Part shown: piece after piece, positions 55,278-63,461 of the stretch
Position numbering within the stretch: the first letter of the stretch is position 1
Layout of the letters: every line of letters starts with the position of its first letter
Source of the DNA: Mycobacterium sp. DL99
GTDB taxonomy: Bacteria; Actinomycetota; Actinomycetes; Mycobacteriales; Mycobacteriaceae
Reading direction: 5' to 3'
Assembly: GCF_004762045.1 (NCBI RefSeq)
Contig: NZ_SJOM01000007.1
Location: 2,353,655 to 2,417,654, forward strand
Length of the DNA stretch: 64,000 nt
Program-made: the position numbers and the translations under genes
The notes under the pieces: model-generated
Databases searched by the model: none
What the model was told of the DNA's origin: nothing
Seen by the model: only the letters and a program-made list of their open reading frames with translations

Positions 55278-56332
55278 GGCAACGCCGTCCCCGTGCCCCG
55301 CACGTCGATACGGACCTTGGTGTCACGTGCCGGCGGATTCAGGCTGTGCTGACGCACGACGATGGACTCACCGGCTGCCGGGGGTTCGATGGTGAGCAGC
55401 ACGTCGTGGCCGAGGAACTCGGTGGCCACCACCGTCCCCACGGTGGCTGCCGCTTCGAGATCATCCGCGCTGTCCGAGATCGCGGTGGCGACAAGCTGTT
55501 CGGGTCGCAGCACCAGCGTGCACGGACCGTCGGCGGCGCCGGGTTGAACCGGGATGCGGCCCAGCTCGCTGTCGGCCCACCCTGAGGTGACGGTGCCGGG
55601 CACCGTGATGCAATCCCCGAGGAACTCGGCGGTGAACCGGTCGGCGGGTTGGCGGTACACCTGCTCGGGGGTTCCGACCTGAGTGAACCTGCCCTCACGC
55701 ATCACCGCGACCTGATCCGAGATCGAGAGCGCCTCCTCCTGGTCGTGCGTCACGATCAGGGTGGTCACCCCGGTGTCGGACAGCGCCCGGGCCACCGACT
55801 TGCGGGTGGCCGCGCGCAGCCCGGTGTCCAGGGCGCTGAACGGTTCGTCTAGCAGCATCACCACCGGCCGGCGGGCCAGGGCCCGAGCCAGTGCGACGCG
55901 CTGCTGCTGACCGCCGGAGAGCTGGTGCGGCCGGCGTTGCGCGAACGAGGAATCCAGGGACACGGTAGCCAGCAACTCGTTGACCCTGGCCCGGGCCGCG
56001 GCACCGCGCTCGGGTAGGCCGTAGGCCACGTTCTGGGCCACCGTCAGGTGCGGGAACAGCGCGCCGTCCTGCGCCACGTAGCCGACGTCGCGGCGGTGGG
56101 GAGCGACAGTACTTGTGGGGCTTGTCATCTGGCGCCCACCGATGGTCACGGTGCCCGCGTCGGGGGATTCGAAGCCGGCGATCACCCGCAGCAGCGTGGT
56201 CTTGCCGCAGCCGGACGACCCGACTACCGCGGTGATGGTCCCCGGCGTCAGGGTCAGGTCGATGCCGTCGAGCACGACGGTGCCGTTGAAGGACTTGTGG
56301 AGTCCACGTACCTGCAGAACGTCCTCGGTCAC
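55274..56332 (-). CDS. Iron(III) ABC transporter ATPase (FbpC-type)
   Basis: A 352-residue ATP-binding subunit with Walker A GSSGCGKTT near 40, Q-loop YVAQDGALFPHL, signature LSGGQQQRVALARAL, Walker B VVMLLDEPFSALD and switch His in VTHDQEE. The C-terminal about 110 residues form a TOBE-like regulatory domain. GTG at 56332 overlaps the permease stop (GTGA). The frame is open far upstream, but that part is antisense shadow within the permease. Downstream gene starts in an overlap. Confidence 0.92.
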   Translation of the reverse strand: MTEDVLQVRGLHKSFNGTVVLDGIDLTLTPGTITAVVGSSGCGKTTLLRVIAGFESPDAGTVTIGGRQMTSPTSTVAPHRRDVGYVAQDGALFPHLTVAQNVAYGLPERGAAARARVNELLATVSLDSSFAQRRPHQLSGGQQQRVALARALARRPVVMLLDEPFSALDTGLRAATRKSVARALSDTGVTTLIVTHDQEEALSISDQVAVMREGRFTQVGTPEQVYRQPADRFTAEFLGDCITVPGTVTSGWADSELGRIPVQPGAADGPCTLVLRPEQLVATAISDSADDLEAAATVGTVVATEFLGHDVLLTIEPPAAGESIVVRQHSLNPPARDTKVRIDVRGTGTALP

Positions 56333-57903
56333 AGGGCGGCCACCTTCGTCGACTGGCGCAACAACATCAGGGTCACTGGGATCGACAAGGCGATCAGCAT
56401 CAGGGCGTAGGGCGCCGCTGCGGCGTAGTCCAGTTCGCTGCTCAACGACCAGAACCGCATCGCCAGGGTGCGGGTGCCGGTGGGCGCGAGCAGCAGCGTC
56501 GCCGTCAATTCCGTTGCCACCGCGACGAATACCAGCGAGGCGCCGGCAGCCGCGGCCGGGGCGGTCAGCCGAAGCGTGATACGCACGAACGTGCGCGCAG
56601 ACGAGGCTCCGAGTGAGCGCGAGGCCTCTTCCACCGACGGCGGCACCTGCGCCAGGCCCGAGCGCAGGCTGACCAGGGCGCGCGGCAGGAACAGCAGCAC
56701 GTAGGCGCAGATCACCAGGGCCGCAGTCTGATAGAGCGGGGGAGCGTAGTGGATCGCCACGGTGACCAGGGCGAGTGCGGTGACGATGCCGGGCATCGAG
56801 CTGGTGATGAAATTGGCGCCCTCGATCGAGCGGGCCAGCAGGCCGCTGTAGCGGACGGCGACCCAGGCGAACGGGAAGGCCAGCACCGTGGTCAGGACCG
56901 CGGCAGCAGCGGCCAGCGCGGCCGTCTGGGCCAGCGCGGTGCCGATCGGTGCGGGTTCCCACACCTGCGCGCCGCCGATCCACAGCCACCGTGTCAGCGT
57001 CCACAGCGGCACTCCCAAGGCCAGTGCGGCCAGGGTCAGTAGCCCGGCGGTGGCCGGCAACATGGTGCGGCCCAGGCGCATCGGTGTACTGGAGCGTTGC
57101 GCTCCGGAACCGATCCGCGCGAAGCGCGCGTTGCCGCGGGCCGCCGCCTCGGTGACCAACAGCAGCAGGCACAACAGCACAAGGACGGCGGCCAACGTGG
57201 CGCCGGCGGCGCCGTCGAAGGTGGCCTGGAACTGTTCGAAGATCGCGGTGGTGAAGGTCGAGAAGCGGATCATCGCGAACGCGCCGTATTCGGACAGCAG
57301 GTGAACACCGATCAGCAGGGCGCCGCCCAGGATCGCCAGGCGTAGCTGGGGCAGTACCACCCGAAAGAACACCCCGGACGATCCGGAGCCCAGCGCCCGG
57401 GCCGATTCCTCCAGTGCCGGATCGATGCGGCGCAGTGTGGCCGCGGCCGGCACGTAGACGAACGGGAAGTACGACAGCGTCGCGATCAGGATGCCTGCCG
57501 GCATTCCGTGCAACGTCGGCAATACGCTGACCCAGGCGTAGCTGTTGACGAACGCCGGTACTGCCAGCGGCGCGACGAACACCGGCCGCCACCACGTGCG
57601 CCCCGGCAGGTCGGTGCGCTCAACCAGCCACGCCGCGCCGACTCCGAGCACCACGCACACCGGCACGGTGATCAGCACCAGGCCCGCGGTGTTCAGCAGG
57701 AGCTCCCCGACGCGGGGCCGCACCACGAGCTCGATCACGCGGCTCGGACCGGTGGTGATCACCGACCAGGCGACGTAGCCCAGCGGGATGAAAGTGGCCG
57801 CCAGCAACAGCGCCACGGCGGTGCCCAGTACCGGCCCCGGCCGTGCGCCTGCGGAGCGCTGCAGCGTCGCCGGCGGCGTTGACGGGGGCTCTGTCGCGAC
57901 CAA
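56329..57903 (-). CDS. Iron(III) ABC transporter permease (FbpB-type, two fused halves)
   Basis: A 524-residue permease with about twelve membrane helices in two homologous halves, each with an EAA-like loop (EESARALGSGSSGVF near 170, EEASRSLGASSARTF near 430), as in FbpB/SfuB. The start is TTG at 57903 immediately after the stop of the binding-protein gene. GAAGG lies 15-20 nt upstream inside that gene, so coupling is likely. Its stop overlaps the ATPase start. Confidence 0.9.
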   Translation of the reverse strand: MVATEPPSTPPATLQRSAGARPGPVLGTAVALLLAATFIPLGYVAWSVITTGPSRVIELVVRPRVGELLLNTAGLVLITVPVCVVLGVGAAWLVERTDLPGRTWWRPVFVAPLAVPAFVNSYAWVSVLPTLHGMPAGILIATLSYFPFVYVPAAATLRRIDPALEESARALGSGSSGVFFRVVLPQLRLAILGGALLIGVHLLSEYGAFAMIRFSTFTTAIFEQFQATFDGAAGATLAAVLVLLCLLLLVTEAAARGNARFARIGSGAQRSSTPMRLGRTMLPATAGLLTLAALALGVPLWTLTRWLWIGGAQVWEPAPIGTALAQTAALAAAAAVLTTVLAFPFAWVAVRYSGLLARSIEGANFITSSMPGIVTALALVTVAIHYAPPLYQTAALVICAYVLLFLPRALVSLRSGLAQVPPSVEEASRSLGASSARTFVRITLRLTAPAAAAGASLVFVAVATELTATLLLAPTGTRTLAMRFWSLSSELDYAAAAPYALMLIALSIPVTLMLLRQSTKVAAL

Positions 57904-58920
57904 TTAGAGCAGGCCAGCCTTCGTCATCAGATCGGTGACCTTGGCGGCATCGAGATTGGACGGGTTGACCGCGGGCGCCTGCAACGTGTCCAACGGAGGC
58001 AGGGCCGGATTGGCCGCGACGCCGCTGGCGACCGGGTATTCGAACGAGGTGCCCTTCTGTAGCACCTCCTGACCGGACTTGCCGGTGACGAACCGGAGGA
58101 ACTGCTGGGCCTGATCCTGCTTCTTGCTGGATTTCAATACGCCGCCGCCGGACAGGCTGACGAAGGCCCCGGGATCCTGGTTCTTGAAGTAATGCAGCGC
58201 GGTGTTGCCGCTGATCTCCTTGGTCTTGGCCTGATCGCGGAACCAGTAGTAGTGGTAGATGATTCCGCCGTCCACCTGGCCGTCGTTGACGGCGCGCAGC
58301 GTGGCGATGTTGTCCTGGAGCACAACGGCATTGGTCTTCAAACCGGCCAGCCACTGCGCGGTGGCCGGCTCGCCCTTCAGGTCGAGGATGGCCGCGACGA
58401 TCGCCTGGAAGTCCGCCTTGGCCGGCGGTGCACCCCAACGGCCCTTCCACTGCGGCTGCTGCAGATCCATGATCGAGTGGGGCAGCTGGTCGGCCGGCAG
58501 CTTGGCCTTGTTGTAGACGAAGACCGTCGAGCGGGCCGCCACGCCGGTCCACTTGCCCGACGACGGCCGGAACTGGTCCGGGACCTGATCGAGGGTCTGC
58601 TGCTGGACGTCGGCGAACAGCCCGGCCTTCTCGACAGCCGCCATCGCCGGGGAGTTCTCGGTGAGGAACACGTCGGCGGGTGAGGCATTGCCCTCGGCCA
58701 CCAGCTGGTTGCCGAGCTCGGTGTCGCCGCCCTGCCGGTAGGTGACCTTGATCCCGGTCTCCTTGGTGAACGCGTCGATCCATTCCTTGGTGAGGGACTC
58801 GTGCTGGGCGTTGTAGATCAGCAGCTCGTCAGACTCCGAACTGGAACACGCGACCATGCCGGCCGCGACCGCGACGGTCGACAGGACAACAGCAACCCGG
58901 CGGGTCCAACGTGTGCGCAT
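57904..58920 (-). CDS. Iron(III) ABC transporter substrate-binding lipoprotein (FbpA-type)
   Basis: A 338-residue lipoprotein: signal peptide and lipobox GMVAC with Cys25, then the ferric-binding fold (ELLIYNAQHESLTKEW, RQGGDTELGNQL, VFLTENSPAMAAVEKAGLF). The Tyr pair in IIYHYYWF near 225 matches the iron-ligand tyrosines of FbpA. ATG at 58920 with AGAGGA upstream is preferred over the adjacent TTG. First gene of the operon; a 14/19 IdeR box and a TAATAC -10 precede it. Confidence 0.92.
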   Translation of the reverse strand: MRTRWTRRVAVVLSTVAVAAGMVACSSSESDELLIYNAQHESLTKEWIDAFTKETGIKVTYRQGGDTELGNQLVAEGNASPADVFLTENSPAMAAVEKAGLFADVQQQTLDQVPDQFRPSSGKWTGVAARSTVFVYNKAKLPADQLPHSIMDLQQPQWKGRWGAPPAKADFQAIVAAILDLKGEPATAQWLAGLKTNAVVLQDNIATLRAVNDGQVDGGIIYHYYWFRDQAKTKEISGNTALHYFKNQDPGAFVSLSGGGVLKSSKKQDQAQQFLRFVTGKSGQEVLQKGTSFEYPVASGVAANPALPPLDTLQAPAVNPSNLDAAKVTDLMTKAGLL

Positions 58921-58936
58921 CAAGTGAATCCTCTCG

Positions 58937-58958
58937 GTATTAGCTGAGCATCACCTAA
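58937..58958 (-). promoter_or_regulatory. IdeR-like iron box overlapping the fbp operon promoter
   Basis: TTAGCTGAGCATCACCTAA at 58940-58958 (plus strand) matches the IdeR/DtxR consensus TTAGGTTAGGCTAACCTAA at 14 of 19 positions, with both outer half-sites intact. A TAATAC -10 on the minus strand (58942-58937) overlaps it, so bound regulator would block transcription in iron-replete cells. Confidence 0.75.
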
Positions 58959-59043
58959 GGACACTACCGGGGCCGGCGGGTGCGAAACCTGAGACGCCGG
59001 GAATCGCCGAGCTGTGGAAATGTCCAGGTGCGATCATCCGGTC

Positions 59044-59289
59044 ATGAGCTTCGAGGGCACCGGTGTGACGATCGACCTGTCCAGTGACGAGGCGCTGGTG
59101 TTGTTCGACTGGTTGGCGCGGACATCCCGCGCGGATCGGCCGGCCCCGTTTGTCGATCAGGCGGAGCAGCGGGTCCTATGGGACATGGAGTGCCTGCTCG
59201 AAAGGACGCTGTCAGCGGTGTTCGCCGGCGACTATGGATCGTTGTTGTCCGCGGCGCGGGCGGTGGTTCGTGATGAATCCGGTGCGTGA
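59044..59289 (+). CDS. Small conserved mycobacterial hypothetical protein
   Basis: An 81-residue acidic protein (FEGTGVTIDLSSDEALVLFDWLAR, then DQAEQRVLWDMECLLERTL) of a type often seen as a short helical protein in mycobacteria. No signal peptide or membrane segment. ATG at 59044; no strong ribosome-binding site. Function unknown. It marks the right edge of the accessory segment before yraN. Confidence 0.65.
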   Translation: MSFEGTGVTIDLSSDEALVLFDWLARTSRADRPAPFVDQAEQRVLWDMECLLERTLSAVFAGDYGSLLSAARAVVRDESGA

Positions 59290-59383
59290 GAGGGTGCCCA
59301 CCTGCCTGTGGATGAAATCGACGCTGGGGATAAGTCGGCCTGATTGAGCCGGTTCTGTCGGACCGTGTCCGCACGGTGTGGGC

Positions 59384-59752
59384 ATGAGTTCTCTGACACG
59401 GGCCGAGATCGGCGCACTGGGTGAACAGTTGGCCGTCGAGCATCTGGCGGCACAGGGGTTGCGGACGTTGACGCGCAACTGGCGGTGTCGATACGGCGAG
59501 CTCGACGTGATCGCCGAAGAGGTCGCCACGAACACGGTGGTCTTCGTCGAGGTGAAGACCCGCACGGGGGACGGTTTCGGTGGGCTTGCCGAGGCGGTCA
59601 CGGCGCAGAAGGTGCGCCGTATCCGCCGGTTGGCGGCGCTATGGCTGGCTGAGCAGGAGTCTCGCTTCGCCGCGCTGCGTATCGATGTGATCGGGGTGCG
59701 CGTCGGCCGGCGCCGAGAACCGGAGCTGACGCACCTCAAGGGGGTGGGTTGA
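59384..59752 (+). CDS. YraN/UPF0102 PD-(D/E)XK nuclease-like protein
   Basis: A 122-residue UPF0102 protein, homologue of Rv2898c. The nuclease-like core GELDVIAEE and VFVEVKTR (E-x-K) is intact; the N-terminal helix (RAEIGALGEQLAVEHLAAQG) is typical. Probably a Holliday-junction-resolvase-like nuclease by fold, but activity is unproven in the family. ATG at 59384. comM starts one base after the stop, so same operon. Confidence 0.9.
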   Translation: MSSLTRAEIGALGEQLAVEHLAAQGLRTLTRNWRCRYGELDVIAEEVATNTVVFVEVKTRTGDGFGGLAEAVTAQKVRRIRRLAALWLAEQESRFAALRIDVIGVRVGRRREPELTHLKGVG

Positions 59753-59753
59753 A

Positions 59754-61265
59754 ATGGGTTTGGGTAGAGCCTATTCGGTGGCCGTACGCGGCGTGGACGG
59801 CGTCATCGTGGAGATCGAGGCGGACATCACGTCGGGGCTGCCCAGCGTGAACCTGGTGGGGCTGCCCGACGCCGCCCTGCAGGAATCGCGGGACCGGGTG
59901 CGCGCGGCGATCACCAATTGCGGCAACACGTGGCCGATGTCGCGCCTGACGTTGGCGTTGTCCCCGGCCACGTTGCGCAAGGTCGGGTCGGTCTACGACC
60001 TGGCTCTGGCGGCGGCGGTGCTCTCGGCGCACACCAAGACGGCGTGGGCACGGCTGGAAAAGTCGGTGTTGCTCGGTGAACTCGCACTCGACGGCCGGGT
60101 CCGTCCGGTGCACGGCGTGTTGCCGGCGGTACTGGCGGCCAAGCAGGAGGGCTGGCCCACGGTGGTGGTGCCGGTCGACAACCTGGCCGAGGCCAGTCTG
60201 GTCGACGGCATCGAGGTCTGCGGTGTGCGAACCCTGCGGCAACTGCAGGCCTGGCTCGACGGTAAGGGCGATCTGCAGGCCCGGGTCGCTGCGCCGGGCC
60301 ACGCTCTGGAAGCGACGGCGGATCTCGCCGATGTGGTCGGGCAGGCCCAGGCCCGTTATGCCGTCGAGGTGGCGGCCGCCGGTGCCCATCACCTGATGTT
60401 GACCGGGCCGCCCGGTATCGGGAAAACAATGTTGGCGCAACGGCTTCCGGGCCTGTTGCCGCCGCTGTCGTCGGCTGAATCACTCGAGGTGACGGCGATT
60501 CATTCGGTGGCGGGGTTGCTGGCGGGAGACACACCGCTGATCACCCGGCCTCCGTTTGTGGCGCCGCACCACACCTCGAGCGTGGCGGCACTGGTCGGCG
60601 GCGGAAGTGGGTTCGCGCGTCCCGGGGCGGTCAGTCGGGCGCATCGGGGTGTGTTGTTTCTCGACGAGTTCGCCGAAATGGGATCAAGTGCCCTCGAAGC
60701 GTTGCGAACTCCCTTGGAGGACGGCGAGATCCGGTTGGCTCGCCGCGATGGGGTGGCCTGTTATCCGGCCCGGTTCCAACTGGTTCTGGCGGCGAATCCC
60801 TGCCCGTGTGCCCCACCCAATTCGGCCGATTGCGTCTGTTCGGCCCAAGCCAAGCTCCGGTACAGGGGCAAGTTGTCGGGGCCGCTGGTGGATCGTGTCG
60901 ACTTGCGGGTGGAGCTGTACCCGGTCAGCGCAGGGGCGTTCATGCCACAGTCGGCCGAGTCCAGCGCGGTGGTCCGTGAGCGGGTCGCCGCGGCGCGCCT
61001 GGCCGCCCGGGAACGGTGGAAACCGTACGGGATCGGCACCAATGCAGAGGTCGGCGGACCGCTGCTGCGGCGCGAATTCCGATTGCCCAAAGCCGCGATG
61101 GAGCCGTTACGGTCGGTACTCGACCGTGGCGTGATCAGCATGCGCGGTGCCGACCGGTGTTTGAGGGTCGCCTGGACCCTGGCGGATCTGGCCGGACGGA
61201 CCATGCCCGCCCATGAGGACGTCGCCACCGCATTGAGCTTCCGGCAGGCCGGGGGTGTGGCATGA
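59754..61265 (+). CDS. comM: ComM-like Mg-chelatase/AAA+ ATPase
   Basis: A 503-residue protein of the YifB/ComM family (Rv2897c), a hexameric helicase that aids branch migration during recombination of transforming DNA. N-terminal ChlI/Lon-like domain about 1-150, Walker A GPPGIGKT near 220, Walker B LFLDEFAEM near 301, a Cys-rich insert PCPCAPPNSADCVC and a C-terminal helical domain. Overlaps dprA (ATGA). Ordered yraN-comM-dprA as in M. tuberculosis. Confidence 0.95.
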   Translation: MGLGRAYSVAVRGVDGVIVEIEADITSGLPSVNLVGLPDAALQESRDRVRAAITNCGNTWPMSRLTLALSPATLRKVGSVYDLALAAAVLSAHTKTAWARLEKSVLLGELALDGRVRPVHGVLPAVLAAKQEGWPTVVVPVDNLAEASLVDGIEVCGVRTLRQLQAWLDGKGDLQARVAAPGHALEATADLADVVGQAQARYAVEVAAAGAHHLMLTGPPGIGKTMLAQRLPGLLPPLSSAESLEVTAIHSVAGLLAGDTPLITRPPFVAPHHTSSVAALVGGGSGFARPGAVSRAHRGVLFLDEFAEMGSSALEALRTPLEDGEIRLARRDGVACYPARFQLVLAANPCPCAPPNSADCVCSAQAKLRYRGKLSGPLVDRVDLRVELYPVSAGAFMPQSAESSAVVRERVAAARLAARERWKPYGIGTNAEVGGPLLRREFRLPKAAMEPLRSVLDRGVISMRGADRCLRVAWTLADLAGRTMPAHEDVATALSFRQAGGVA

Positions 61266-62449
61266 CCGACGAGGTGCGGCGTGCATGGGCGTATCTGTCG
61301 CGGGTGGCCGAACCGCCGTGCCCGCAGTTGACGGCCTTGGTCAGGCAGGTGGGTCCGGTCGAGGCGGCCGGCCGGGTCAGAGCCGGACAGGTCGACGCCG
61401 AGGTGTTGCGCCGAGTCGAGGCGCGGCGGGAATTCGTTTGTGCGGCAGAGGACCTGGATGCCCTCGAGAGGATGGGTGGGCGATTGATCACGCCCGATGA
61501 CGACGAGTGGCCGCTGCTGCGATTCCGAGCCCTTCGCGGGGACAAGGAGCTCAAGCGCCCGAATGCTCATCCTCCGTTGGTGTTGTGGGCGGTCGGGCCC
61601 GTGCGCCTCGACGAGGCGGCCGAGCGGGCCGCGGCGATCGTCGGGACCCGTGCTGCCACCGCCTACGGCGAGCACGTCGCCGCTGAGCTGGCCGCCGGTC
61701 TGGTCGAACGGGACGTGACGGTGGTGTCCGGCGGGGCCTACGGCGTCGATGGGGCAGCCCACCGCGCAGCGTTGGCATGTGAGGGAGTAACGGTCGCGAT
61801 CGTGGCCGGTGGTATCGACAACCCGTACCCGGCCGGGCACAGCGCGCTGTTCCACCGGATCCGCCAGGACGGCCTGTTGGTCAGCGAGTATCCGCCCGGG
61901 ACAGCGCCGGGCCGGTTGAGGTTTCTCACCCGCAACCGGTTGGTGGCCGCCCTTTCCGGTGCGACGGTGGTGGTCGAGGCGGGGGTGCGCAGCGGCGCGG
62001 CCAATACCGCGGCGTGGGCCAGGTCGCTGGGCCGGGAAGTGTGTGCCGTTCCGGGGCCGGTGACCTCGGCCGCATCGGCGGGCTGCCATGCGCTGTTGCG
62101 GAACGACGCTGTCCTGGTCGACCGAGCCGAGCAGATCGTCGAACTCGTCGGTCGCATAGGCGAACTGGCGCCAGAGGAACCCCATCCGGCCGGGCCCCTC
62201 GATGGGCTCGCGCCGGTTGAGAAACAGGTCTACGACGCGCTGCCGGCGCGCGGCGCACACACCGCGGACGAGATCGCGATGCTCGCCGCGCTTCCGCCGC
62301 ACCAGGTGCTGGCGCCGTTGACGATGCTGGAGTTGGCCGGGCTGGTCGAGAGCGTCGACGGATGCTGGCGGATCGCGCGTCGGCGCCGGGTCCGCTCAGT
62401 AACCCCCGGGTCGGCAGGGGAGGGCCAGGTATCCGCCGACTTGTTGTGA
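61262..62449 (+). CDS. dprA: DNA processing protein DprA
   Basis: A 395-residue DprA/Smf protein that binds single-stranded DNA and loads RecA in natural transformation and related recombination. Central Rossmann fold with VGTRAATAYG near 122, SGGAYGVDGAAHRAAL, GGIDNPYPAGHS and ASAGCHALL; a C-terminal winged helix (about 320-380). ATG start overlapping comM. The N-terminal about 70 residues form the SAM-like domain. Confidence 0.95.
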   Translation: MTDEVRRAWAYLSRVAEPPCPQLTALVRQVGPVEAAGRVRAGQVDAEVLRRVEARREFVCAAEDLDALERMGGRLITPDDDEWPLLRFRALRGDKELKRPNAHPPLVLWAVGPVRLDEAAERAAAIVGTRAATAYGEHVAAELAAGLVERDVTVVSGGAYGVDGAAHRAALACEGVTVAIVAGGIDNPYPAGHSALFHRIRQDGLLVSEYPPGTAPGRLRFLTRNRLVAALSGATVVVEAGVRSGAANTAAWARSLGREVCAVPGPVTSAASAGCHALLRNDAVLVDRAEQIVELVGRIGELAPEEPHPAGPLDGLAPVEKQVYDALPARGAHTADEIAMLAALPPHQVLAPLTMLELAGLVESVDGCWRIARRRRVRSVTPGSAGEGQVSADLL

Positions 62450-62571
62450 GGCCGGCCGGGGTCCGGGGGAGATCCGAGGCCTGATTCACGTAGCACCCAG
62501 GCCGGCCCGTGGTCTCCGTATAGTCGATGAGGTCGGCTAATAAACGAGCGGCAGATGATCTTGGAGGCGCC

Positions 62572-63438
62572 ATGGCAGGACGACCAGTGCACACATTCCA
62601 GGTGGTGCATCGCGAGCAGTTGACCAACCACATGGTCAGGTTGGTGCTGGGCGGATCGGGTGACGGGACGGGCTTCGACACGTTCTCGCCCAACGACTTC
62701 AGCGATGCCTACGTCAAGCTCGCCATCGTTCCTGCTGCTGTCGATGTGTCAGCGCTGCCGAAACCCTTGACGCTGGACAGCTTTCAGGAGTTGCCCGCCG
62801 AACTGCGCCCCACGGTGCGGACCTACACCGTGCGCAGGTTCGACAAGGAGCGCCGCGAGATCACCATCGACTTCGTCGTGCACGGTGAGCAGGGCGTGGC
62901 CGCACCCTGGGCCGCGGCAGCGGTGCCGGGCCAGCCCGCCTACCTGATGGGGCCCAGTGGGGCCTACAACCCGGACCCGGCCGCTGACTGGCACCTGTTG
63001 GCCGGTGACGAGGCCGCTCTGCCGGCCATCGGTGCCGCCCTCGAAGCCTTGCCCGCCGATGCGACCGGCAAGGTCTTCATCGAGGTCGCCGGCCATGAGG
63101 ACGAGGTCGAGCTCACCGCTCCGGCCGGGGTCGAGGTCAACTGGATCCACCGAGGGGGGCGAGCCGACCTGGTCGGTGACGACAAGGCCGGAGACAACGC
63201 ACCGCTGATCGCCGCGGTCAAGGAGGCGGCCTGGCTGCCGGGTCAGGTTCAGGTGTTCATCCACGGCGAGGCCCAGGCCGTCATGCACAACCTGCGTCCC
63301 TACATCCGCAAGGAGCGCGGTGTCGCGGCGAAATGGGCGGGTTCGATCTCGGGGTACTGGCGCCGCGGGCGCACCGAGGAGACGTTCCGGCAGTGGAAGG
63401 CCGAGCTGGCGAAAGCGGAGGCCGACACCGCGGGCTGA
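62572..63438 (+). CDS. viuB: Siderophore-interacting FAD-dependent ferric reductase (ViuB/SIP family)
   Basis: A 288-residue SIP-family reductase, homologue of Rv2895c (ViuB), thought to release iron from ferric siderophores such as carboxymycobactin. FAD domain with RTYTVRRFD and DFVVHGEQGVAAPWA; NAD(P)H domain with LAGDEAALPAIGAALEALP; the SIP C-terminal region ISGYWRRGRTEE is a family hallmark. ATG with TTGGAGG upstream. No convincing iron box was seen before it. Confidence 0.92.
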   Translation: MAGRPVHTFQVVHREQLTNHMVRLVLGGSGDGTGFDTFSPNDFSDAYVKLAIVPAAVDVSALPKPLTLDSFQELPAELRPTVRTYTVRRFDKERREITIDFVVHGEQGVAAPWAAAAVPGQPAYLMGPSGAYNPDPAADWHLLAGDEAALPAIGAALEALPADATGKVFIEVAGHEDEVELTAPAGVEVNWIHRGGRADLVGDDKAGDNAPLIAAVKEAAWLPGQVQVFIHGEAQAVMHNLRPYIRKERGVAAKWAGSISGYWRRGRTEETFRQWKAELAKAEADTAG

Positions 63439-63461
63439 GATCAGGTGGCAAGGTAGCCGTC

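Noticed and set aside
56330..57595. N-terminal extension of the ABC ATPase frame into the permease gene
   Set aside because: The extension is Arg/Gly-rich shadow of the permease; the ATPase fold begins at the GTG 56332.
55274..58920. Reading the ABC transporter as for thiamine, sulfate or putrescine
   Set aside because: The binding protein's Tyr pair, the fused two-half permease and the iron box fit ferric-iron transport better.
59290..59383. Possible tRNA or small RNA between the 81-residue gene and yraN
   Set aside because: No cloverleaf, terminator or promoter pattern could be drawn; it is just a short gap.
62500..62571. Iron-box search upstream of viuB
   Set aside because: The best stretch (around GGTCGGCTAATAAA) agrees with the consensus at only about 9 of 19 positions, which is not distinguishable from chance.
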